A DNA stretch of 64,000 nt from Istiophorus platypterus (Eukaryota > Chordata > Actinopteri > Istiophoriformes > Istiophoridae). A program made the position numbers and the translations under genes. Shown piece after piece: positions 1 through 10,600 of this stretch; positions within the stretch are counted from its first letter, which is position 1; each line of letters begins with the position of its first letter. Below the pieces are notes generated by a model. It did no database searches, was not told where the DNA came from, and was given only the letters and a program-made list of their open reading frames with translations. The DNA lies in assembly GCA_016859345.1 (NCBI GenBank), contig CM029121.1, forward strand, positions 9,572,411 to 9,636,410. The letters run 5' to 3'.

Positions 1-589
1 TCACATATTTGGGAAAATGTATATATGCCATAACACTCTACATCGCTGGATTAATCTCCTAGAGGGCCCAAAGCAACAGTGTTTGTTGGGCCCTGATCGA
101 GCCATTATGTACGTGGCAGTTTCATTATTTCCCCTGGCCCCAAGAAACGAGTACTCTACAGTGGGAACGATTGGCTGATTAATCAATTTGTTGATTGCCA
201 GAAAATTAACTCGCAATGATTTTTATAACCGATTAATCATTTATAATTGATTTATCATTTAGTCATATTTGAAAAAAAAAAAACCACTGGCACCAGCCTC
301 TTCTTGAATAACTATCAGTTTTCTATAATAGTAAGTCCAACATCTTTTTATATTTGATTGTTGGTCTGACAGAACAAACAATTTGAAAATGTTAACTTTG
401 GTTTCAGGGGAATAATGATGGGCCTTTTCGCTTTTTCCTGACATTCCATACACTAAACAATCAACCGGTTATTTACAAAAAAACATAATGAAAATAATCG
501 TGGGTAAACGCAGTGCGTGCTTCCAGATTATGGCTACACGCCGTCACCGTAACACCGTCACCGCAGATTTAATCTCATAGTTTCGTGCT
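1..589. other. AT-rich upstream DNA, no gene seen
   Basis: This is AT-rich sequence with short TAAT-like and TTTATAATTGATTT-like stretches. No open frame has coding character. Near the right edge the motif CCGTCACCG occurs twice within about 25 bases (around 541-563), just before the CpG-rich cry1 promoter begins. Confidence 0.5.
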
Positions 590-597
590 TTATGTAA
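590..597 (+). promoter_or_regulatory. D-box (TTATGTAA) upstream of cry1
   Basis: The eight bases TTATGTAA match the D-box consensus TTAYGTAA bound by PAR-bZIP factors (TEF, DBP, HLF) and the repressor NFIL3/E4BP4. It lies 1.06 kb upstream of the cry1 start codon, at the edge of the CpG-rich region. D-boxes are known to mediate light induction of clock genes, including a cry1 gene, in zebrafish cells. That this copy is functional is inferred. Confidence 0.55.
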
Positions 598-722
598 TTA
601 AACGTGGCTCGCGGATTAACGCCTCGCGGAGTGGGCGGCGCTGGTTGTCTTCGCGGTGCGAGCGGCGCGTTCCCTGCGGATGAACCGAGCGCACCCTACC
701 CGAGCCGGGCCTCGCCGCGCGA

Positions 723-728
723 CACGTG
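723..728. promoter_or_regulatory. E-box CACGTG in cry1 promoter
   Basis: A canonical palindromic CACGTG, the binding site of CLOCK:BMAL1, 932 bases upstream of the cry1 ATG and 126 bases downstream of the D-box. Vertebrate Cry1 genes are known E-box targets. Use of this copy is inferred. Confidence 0.5.
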
Positions 729-746
729 CTCATCCGGGTCCTTCGG

Positions 747-755
747 TCACGTAAC
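747..755 (-). promoter_or_regulatory. D-box/CRE-like site GTTACGTGA
   Basis: The + strand reads TCACGTAAC, so the - strand reads GTTACGTGA. This is a good half D-box fused to a CRE/E-box-like half site, 18 bases after the canonical E-box. It is a plausible NFIL3/TEF target. The match is one base off the full D-box. Confidence 0.35.
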
Positions 756-1200
756 AGGAGCCGCAGCCTCCGTCAGCTTCGCCGGCGGGAACCTTCCGGC
801 CTCTTTCTCCGCCGCCTCCGCCCGGAGCAGCTGGATCCCGGCGCCGATCTTAGAGAAAATGCGAGCCGATGTCGACGTTTGGATCGTTTCGGACAGCCGC
901 GGGCGACGTGTGAGAGGAGACGAGGGAGCACATTACGGAAACGTGACGGGGAAACGCTTGTATAAGGGCCGACCCCGGCCAATCCGAGCGAGCCGTTCGT
1001 CCCCGTGGGCGGAGACGCGTGGAAACGGAGAGGACGTGTGGCATGGCCGCCGAGTTCACCGGGCGCTGAAGTCTCTGTGCGACGTTTGAGCCGTTTCAGG
1101 GGTCGAGTCGAGAAATTCCGTGGATTGAAGCTACGCGTGGAAACAAAACGGAAATAGTCCGCGCGTTTGTAGTTTTTTTTTGCGTGACCCAGTAACCCGC

Positions 1201-1208
1201 GTTACGTG
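1201..1208 (+). promoter_or_regulatory. D-box-like site GTTACGTG
   Basis: GTTACGTG followed by GG repeats the motif found in inverse orientation near 747. It is the second GTTACGTG element in the CpG-rich cry1 upstream region. It is a candidate bZIP site only. Confidence 0.3.
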
Positions 1209-1659
1209 GGCTTCACCCGCGCCTCCTCGTGCCACAGTTGGCGACAGTTAAATAACTTGAACGTCGCCGGGGTCGGAGATCGGCTTCGTCCTTTTTCACT
1301 AATTTCTATAGATGTTTTCACTTGGTCGCGGCCGCTGAGCGAGAACCAGGGTCGCGCCGTGTTTTCCGCGTCCCCCCGCCGGCCCCCGCCGTCCACACAT
1401 GCCGCCGCTGGCGGTCAGGAGACCCCGCTCACCGGACCCGGTCCCGGAGCAAGGTTGAGGTCACGCATCGCGACGCTTCCCGCGAATCCGACCTCCAGGT
1501 TAAATAAACCACTACTTCGACCTCGGATGTTAATGGACACTTGACTTATTCTGCTACAAAACACGCGAGAGGGCGTCTTTTTGTTGTTGTTGTTGTTTTG
1601 GGCGAACCCTTCCCACTTTCCGACCCCCATTCGGGGACAAATAGAGGAAGGAGGGCGAA

Positions 1660-4600
1660 ATGGTGGTCAACACCGTCCACTGGTTCAGGAAGGGACTGCG
1701 GCTGCACGACAACCCGTCTCTGAGGGACTCTATCCGGGGAGCGGACACCCTGCGCTGCATCTACATCTTGGACCCCTGGTTCGCAGGGGCTTCCAACGTG
1801 GGCATCAACAGGTGGAGGTAAGGGGAGGCGCAGGGGGTCCGAGCTGGTAGGATGTGGGTGGAGGGTTTGACAGTCAATGCATCGTCACTCGACCTCAAAC
1901 CTAGATCTTGTGAACATGAATTAGACTCTTACAGATGACCCATCCAGCGATCTCATACTCTTACTTTATTTACCACCTAGTTTTTCAGTCCAGATGTGCC
2001 ACACGCTCACATTTATGGTCAAATCCTGTGCATTCCTTGCATAGGTTCGTTTTAAATGCAGTAAAATTAGACATCAAAGGGTATTAGTGAAACGAAATGT
2101 GTGGGTTGGTGTTAATGTTACTGGAGTGGGCCTACGTTATTGGAAAAATTACAGTTGATCAGTTCAGTTAGGCCACTGCAAATGACAACTGACTCCATGG
2201 TTGCTTGCAAAATCTGTCTCTTAATAGAAAATGACTGTATATATTTACATTATATGGTGCCTCCTCAGTGTAGTCAAAAATGATGAACACTGTTTAGGTC
2301 ATCCACAGTGCACAATTGCACATGTTTAGTAACATTTCCTTGGGAAAAGATTGTCACTTGAGAATTTGGGCAGCGCTACAAAACAGGTGAGATTGCATTG
2401 CTCTAGATAGTGTATAATAGTAAATGAATTTGGGCAAAGCCTGTATTACCACTGACATGGTCACCCCCTTGAGTTGCAAACATGCAACTAAAACATGGAG
2501 AAAAATTGTGGAGAACCCTGCTGAAACCCAAATTATTTGTAGTTCAAAAGACAGAAAAATTAGATGCAAAAAAAATTTCCAGCATGATTTCAAACTGCCA
2601 GAGTATAAAGGAAGGAGAAGCAGTGCAAAAGGATTCTTTCTAATGGGCTGTGTAATCTTAGCAATCCCAGCATGCAATCTTCGGAATGAAACCTCTCATA
2701 AAATGTCAATATTTTTACAAGCCTGTCCACAGACTGCCAGAATTAATTCATTTGAAATACTCATCATTAGACTGAAAATCCTGCTTTTAAAATAGAACCA
2801 AATGTCTAAGATACCTTGAGTCTTTGTTCTGTATGAACAAATATTCATTTAGATATTTCCTGTGAAGCCAAACAATGACTCACACTTTAATAAATACTCT
2901 GTTAATGTGTGCAAATGACAATTATTGGATAATTATCACAGATTCAAAGAAGATCTGTAGTTATTAGATTTATATGTTTAGGCTAATAATGCATACAGTC
3001 GGTTTGCTATTGTCTGCCAGCATTAGACTGAAAATCCTGCTTTTAAAATAGAACCAAATGTCAAAGATACCTTGAGACTTTGTTTATTAGCACTGCCCAA
3101 GTGTCAATGTACATGGACATCAAGAAACTTATTATTTATTTTTTCAGTATTTATCTTAGCTGTGGTACGGGGGTAGTATCACAAGAAATACTGAGGGCTA
3201 TTAAAATCAAGAAAGCGGTTTGCCATAGTCTGCTCAGTGCATCCTGGCTTTTTACATTACATTACATTACATGGCTTTTTACAAGGCCAAGCCAGGATGT
3301 GTAGGTTTGACTATTTCAAGCCAGGTGCAAGTAATTCTGAAACATGTGTGTTCATGGTTTTCTTCAAAAGATGTTGTGAGTCAAGCACACATTTACTGAT
3401 GCTGAAATGGAGAGCCCACATGGGCCATACGTCACACCAAATATGTCACTTTAATTTGTTGCCAGTCCTAAATTTTCCAGTCAAGTTTGTTCTGTATGAA
3501 CAGATATTCATTTAGATATTTTCTGAGAAGCCTTAACTTTGACTTACACTTTAATAAATACTCTGTTAATGTGTGCAAATGACAATTATAGGATAATTAT
3601 CACAGATTCAGACAAGATCTGTAGTTGTTAGATTTATATGTTTAGGCTAATAATGCATTCAGTTGGTTCAGTTGCTATTGGCTGCCACACCTTTTCTTAC
3701 TCCTTTTATAATAGTGACCATGTTTCCTTTCTTGCAAATAATATGCTTCACTTAATCGTAAACCCCCAAAAATGTTGCTGCCATAAAAACGCTGAAACAT
3801 GACATTATTTAGCGATAGTCTTAAGCAAATCAACAACAGAAACACAGCGTTTCATTGTAATTTAATCCATTACCACCATTTGGGTTTGTGAAACCTGTGT
3901 CATAATGGGTTCTTAGGGGTTAATTGACAATAACAGCTATATATTAATATGCCACTTAGTCATCATTCTTATTACTTAACTACTTGCTACATAAGCTGTG
4001 TAGTGTTAACAGAATACAAAACAGAATAATAATTTTACAGTTTTTACAGTCTCTTCATCATTAATACTGTTGTTTACAAGAGCCCCACAATTTTTAAGAC
4101 AGCTTATATTCATCCAAGCATTAAGTTATTCGGTAGATAAGGACACCCAAACATCAATATCACAGCTTAGTGGGAAGGCAGCAGTTGTTATTATCCTGAC
4201 CTTTAGTTTTCAGGTATTATCTTGCATTTAAGATCCAATAAACAATAATAAAAGGAGGATTTCATAGCAAAGCCCTGCTTTGTTTGAATTTGTAATAGAT
4301 TCTTGATACTCAACTGTTACAAAAAAAATGCATGGCCTGTTTTGAGCAAGTTCAGATTTGTTGTTATTGTGCCAGTTGCCCTACAGAGAAAAAGTTTGAT
4401 TTAAATTAAAGAATATATCGTATACAGTACTGGTCAAGAGTTTAGAACAATCCCATTTTTACCAGTCTTTGATTGAATTTTCATGAAAGTAAATTAAGCC
4501 TTGAAAGTTAATGCAAACAATTCCTACAGGTCCCCCAACATCTGTTGATGACTTACAAACCCTCTGTCTGTACAAAGACAGTTTTGGAACAGACTGTGTT

Positions 4601-7600
4601 ACTACACCCTCTGATGCATTGTTAGGACAATACTGCACAGAAGGAAGTAGTACTGTATGCTGCTGTAGGAATGGTGAGAAAAAGACAAGTAAGAAAGAAA
4701 GACAGACTGGTCGTTGAGGGGTTCATCATAAAACCTATAACATTTGAAGAACAGAACTAGACGGTGGCATCACATGCTGGAAGAACTGCACAGTCTCCAG
4801 ACTTAAACACCATGGAGCTGGCTTGTGATGAACTAGACAGGTGGAAGACGCCTGCAACTGCAACACATTTGTGGTAATTTCTACAAGAGTTGGAACAAAA
4901 TTTCCAAACAATGTTTTGATTCCAATGTAGAAAATAAAAATTTAGATTAAATTCAGGATTTGAGATTCTATGATTCCTATTTTTTTTTCATTGAATCTTC
5001 ATGATTTATTCGTTCTCTGCTTTAATTTCAGTTAACACTGAGACATTTGACGATGTAAATTTCAGTAACAACTAGAAAAATGGAGGCGTTCTAGAAGGTT
5101 TGACTGGTAGTGTACGCAAAAGCTTTATTTGTTTTTCTGCTTCTTACTTTAGTAAATGTTAGGAAGTTACCACACTGACAGAGGGTTTATTCTCTGTTGT
5201 GTTAAGCACTGCCGCCTGGTTGCTAGTAACATTTTATAGGTGCAATTTATAGTGGTCTGCATGTCTACAAAAACTTCACCAGAAGAGGGTTGTCTGTTCA
5301 CACAAAAACACCTGAATCTTCATACACTCTAGGTTTATGTGAGCTTTTGGTTCTGTAGTCTATATAATGTGCATTCAGAGTATTCAGACCCCTTCACTTT
5401 TTTCACATTTTGTTATGTTGCTGCTATATGCTAAAATAAAAGAATCCCCCCTCAATCTACATTCAACATCCCATAATAAAGAAATCTGTGCAAATTTTAG
5501 AAATCTATGCAAATCTATTGAAAAAAAAAGGAAAAAACGAAATATGAAGCTTACCCTTTGATAAGATACTTGAAATATAATTACGGTAGTTGCGATTGGT
5601 CTTAATCGTCTTTGAGATGTTTCTAAACCTTGATTGGTGTCCACCCCTAGTAAATGCAATTGTTTTGAAATGATTTGGAAAGATACACATCTGTCTATAT
5701 AATCTCTCAACTGATAATGCATATAAGAGCAAAAACAAAGCCATGAGGTGGAAGGAACTGCCTGCAGAATTCAGAGACAGGATTGTGGCAAGGCACAGAT
5801 CTAGGGAAGGCTGTAAAAACTTTCTGCTGCATTGAAGGTTCCCAAGCGCACAGTGGTCTCTAGAAACAACAACTAGGATTCTTCTTAGAGCTGGCAGCCA
5901 AGCCAAACTGAGTAGTAGGAGGAGAAGGGCCTTAGAAGAAGGTGACCAAGAACAGTATTATTGGTTCTAGTTAGAACGGAGGCCAAAATATTCAGTCTTG
6001 GTTTCATCAGACCAGAGAATCTTATTTCTTATACTCTGAGTCTTTTGAGTTCTGAGGTGCTTTTGTGCAAACTTTCACTGATCTTTTATCAAAAATGCAT
6101 AATACTTATTTCTGCAGTGCATTTTAATGACATAGAGTCGATGTACATCCAGGTAAATGAAGGCATATTAATAGTAGACAGTGTAATATTTTATTATAAG
6201 CCAAATATGTTTTGTCTGTAACCACAGTCAGTACATTTTTGGCTAAACCACTGGTTGAAATTTTCAGTTGTATGGGTTTCGTGCAGTTTTGAATTTGGTC
6301 TAAATAGTACATTGCCAAAATAATCGTAACTGTGCAATAACTGTAGTAGCCAACTTTAACACTGGTGATTGTTAACTCGGTTATTCTTGAGAGCTGTGGT
6401 TTAATCATTTACCTTTTGTAATGAAGTGGTACTTAATAGGGGTGTTTGTATGGATATTAACTTGTCGTCTTGTTCTTCTAGTGGCCTAAATTAAATCTAG
6501 ATTTATAACTTGATGGATTTTATAATGTCATCATAACTTTTTTTTTGTTTGTTTTTCTTTTAAGAACTGCATTGTTGAGACTATTAATTACATTGAATAT
6601 ACAGTTAGGTTCATAAGTATTTGGACAGTGACACACCTTTTTTGGGGTTTCACAAAAAATTTCTATTAACCATAACCAGGAATTACAGCCATTTTTATAC
6701 ATCATCCCTCTTTTTCATTTATTGACACTATTGATAAACAGCTTATTTGGTTTCTGTTTGGATGGTTAATTTCATCTACAAAAGATACACATTTTGTGTT
6801 GTTTTACTGATCACCTGTCACATGCTAACTAACAGTCTGAGGTTCCAACTCTTACTAAAGTAACAGTTGTTTGTCTAACCCGCTTTATCTTGAAGTACAA
6901 TCAGGGGTCTCAGCTACACCTGTGATTAGTGGTCTCATGATTGCAATTTGTGCAGCCCTGGTCTCTGTTAGGAGGTTTTCTGTGTATTCAATAAATTGTT
7001 CCTTCTTTCTGTCTGGTCCCAGGTTTTTGTTGCATTGTTTAGAAGACTTGGATGCCAGCCTGCGCAAACTCAACTCCCGTTTGTTTGTCATCAGAGGCCA
7101 GCCAACAGATGTCTTCCCTCGTCTTTTTAAGGTACCAGCGATTAGATTATCACCTAATTATAATTTTTTGGTAATGATATTTACATCAGACATAATATTT
7201 TAACATAAACTCTGTTGTCTCAGGTTTCACCTCTGTCAGTCCACCTTTTACATTCATTTCTTTTCAAAATTATACAAAATTACTAAAGTGCATGTGTGTG
7301 TCCTATATATCACATTTTTCCTCAGGAATGGCAGATCACCCGTTTATCTTATGAATATGACTCTGAGCCGTTTGGCAAGGAACGTGATGCTGCCATCCAA
7401 AAACTCGCCAATGAGGCTGCAGTAGAGGTCATAGTGCGGATTTCACACACCCTCTATGATCTGGACAAGTGAGTATTCAGTATTTGGTTGAAACAAATGT
7501 CGTATACTGACAAAACAATGTGGATTGTGACTGCCTGCTCTGTGTGTATGTGTTTTGTTTTTACTGATTCCCTTTAAAAAAAAAATTCTCTTCTAAAGGA

Positions 7601-10600
7601 TCATAGAACTCAATGGTGGTCAGCCTCCTCTTACATATAAGCGCTTCCAGGCCCTCATCAACCGAATGGAGACTGTAGATATGCCTACAGAGACAATCAC
7701 ATCTGAGGTCATTAAACAATGTGCCACACCAACCGGAGAAGACCACGATGACAAGTTTGGAGTGCCCTCTTTAGAAGAGCTTGGTAAGTTTTAAGTATGT
7801 ATATGTTGTGTGCATGATACACTTGTTTTGGTAGACATATACAAATGCAAACCAGCACAGTCTTGAACTTGAAACAGTTTTTGAATGACTGCCTGTATAT
7901 TTTCATTTCCAGGTTTTGAGACAGAGGGTCTGACCACAGCAGTATGGCCAGGTGGAGAAACAGAAGCCCTAATGAGGCTTGAGCGGCATCTGGAGAGGAA
8001 GGTAAAAAGGCATTTTACTACACAGTGTATGCACAAAATGAGAAATGAATGCACTTAATATTAACTCGGACTTTAGCTCATCAAACACATGGACCAATGG
8101 TTGAATTTTTACTATCACGCTAACTTTGCGTAGCAGTGATTATAAACATAAAGAAAATATAAACATTGAGCCCAGAGAGGTTTTTTTTTTTTTAGATTTA
8201 TAGTATTTATCCAATACTGACTGAATTAAGATAATCAGATTGAAGTTAACCATTGCTCTTTACAAAAGGATAACTTTGTGTGTGTACAGAGGATATACAG
8301 TCCTGTAGAACTTTCTTTGCACTAAAGTTAATTATTTACTTGGCTGGAACTCCAGGCTGTGCTTTTTTTTTTCTTTTCAAATGATTCTTTTGTTCTAAGA
8401 TATTGCCATAATATTATATTTGATCTATCATTGTATGTTAATAATGTGTGCCAGCATTGAATTTACAATAGTAGTTTAATAAAGGCAAGACAAAAACGTC
8501 TCACAAAACATGACATTATTTAGACTATTCTATATTACTTAATTAAAATTTGGTCACATCACAATACATCCCCTGACTTATTACTGAACTTGTTACTAGA
8601 TGGAGCAGGATGTAAAACAGGCACATTTTTAACTTTTGGATACCATTCAGCCAACAATGAAACCATAATGGTGTGGTTCCTCAACAGAAGAACAGAAAAA
8701 ATAAGCCTCAATATATTTAGGAACTGAATTTGAAGACACCCTGTTCATTTTACAAACTGATAAACTCCACTGGTTGTATGTTATGTCACCATCAACAGCA
8801 TCTTTGTTATTTCACCTCTTTTGAGTGTCAAGTTTTGAGGCCTGAGACTCAAAATATATCTTATTTGATGTCCGTCATTTATTTAGGTCCAAATTTTCAG
8901 TTCCATTATTTTTACAAAAGTTGACTGACGATGGTTTTACAGGCATGGGTGGCAAACTTTGAGCGTCCACGTATGAACGCTAACTCCCTGCTGGCCAGTC
9001 CCACAGGGCTCAGCCCCTACCTGCGCTTTGGATGTCTTTCCTGTCGGCTCTTCTACTTCAAACTTACTGATCTGTACAGGAAGGTACGAATGAACACAGA
9101 CATGGACCAATACAAGGAATTTGTATTTGGAATATGCTGTTTTATGTTTGTTTGTTTGTTGGTTTTTAAATAATGTTTTGTTTTTACTCAAATTATCTTT
9201 AGTTAGATGTGAGATGCATCATCCTAGGCAGTACACTTTAATATAGAAATTTTAATGTCTGTCATTTTCATCTTGATGACATGATCACTTTCAACCTACA
9301 ACCTTTTTATTTTTAAAGTAAGAGAGAAGAGATATTTTGTGTAATGGTGAAGGGATCAAACTTAAAACAAAACTGGATTTTAAGTTATGTTACCTTTGTG
9401 TTTTCTATTCCATCAGGTAAAAAAAAACAGTACCCCACCGCTTTCCTTGTATGGGCAGCTCTTGTGGAGGGAGTTCTTCTATACAACGGCCACCAACAAC
9501 CCCTGCTTTGACAAAATGGAGGGAAACCCTGTTTGTGTCCAGATCCCCTGGGACAGAAACCCAGAGGCGCTGGCCAAGTGGGCAGAGGGACAGACGGGCT
9601 TTCCCTGGATTGACGCCATTATGACCCAGCTAAGGCATGAAGGGTGGATCCATCATTTGGCGAGGCACGCTGTGGCCTGCTTCCTAACCAGAGGAGACCT
9701 CTGGATCAGCTGGGAGGAAGGCATGAAGGTGAGAACTGATACAAGAGATCAGTCATTTAGGTGCATGGAGTAATTAAAAGAAAAGTTAAATGAAGTAAAT
9801 GAAGCTACCCATCTGCTGTAATAATGCTTCTTGCTCTGAGCAGCATTACTTACCATGCATTGTCTCAACACTGTCTTTGTCCGGTGCAGGTCTTTGAAGA
9901 GCTGCTGTTGGATGCAGACTGGAGTGTTAATGCTGGCAGCTGGATGTGGCTCTCATGCAGTTCATTTTTCCAGCAGTTTTTCCACTGCTACTGCCCTGTG
10001 GGATTTGGACGAAGAACAGACCCAAATGGCGACTACATACGGTCAGTCAGTACTTTCATCTGCATGACATGAATTAAATTAAAAAAAAAAAAAAAAAAAA
10101 AAGGCATCGCATTTCATAAGATGTGTTTTGAGTTCCTGTGACCCCTGCAGTCATTTCCCATGGAGAAAGACTATCTCATGGTCAGCTTGTGCTTTCCTGT
10201 AGCCTCACATGGGGGGAATGATTTGTCATGGTTGCATCAGGACTCCCAAAATGGAATAAAACTGCTTAAAATTTTGCGTAAATATTTTGTATTTGTGAGA
10301 ATGTGGTCCATCCACCTCACACCACCGAGGCACTTTTAAATTTGAAACGGGATACAGTCATTTTACAGTAATTGTTAAATGGCAATGAAAATTGCTTGAC
10401 TTTATGTCCAATGTCAGTATTAATCACCAAAAAAAAAATTTCACTCAATATTAAGGTGGTTTTACACCAGCTAATCTAATACGGCACATCTTAAACAAGG
10501 CTTTCACACATTTCTGCAATGTGCTACATTATCCTACTTTAGCTTTATTATGTTCTATGCATTTTACATTCCACATCTGTTTTTATTCTTTTCTTCCTCT

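Larger units (their letters stand above)
604..1659 (+). promoter_or_regulatory. CpG-rich promoter and 5' UTR of cry1
   Basis: The stretch is strongly GC- and CpG-rich, unlike the AT-rich DNA on both sides, and ends at the cry1 start codon. It contains one canonical E-box and two GTTACGTG-type bZIP sites (listed separately) plus a small TTG repeat near 1578-1598. I see no convincing TATA box, which fits a CpG-island promoter. The transcription start cannot be placed from sequence alone. The open frames crossing this region are products of high GC content and have no recognisable protein character. Confidence 0.65.

Noticed and set aside
604..1089. A 161-codon + frame in the CpG-rich region upstream of cry1
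   Set aside because: It begins at GTG, has no recognisable motif, and other frames on both strands are equally open. This is expected of GC-rich promoter DNA.
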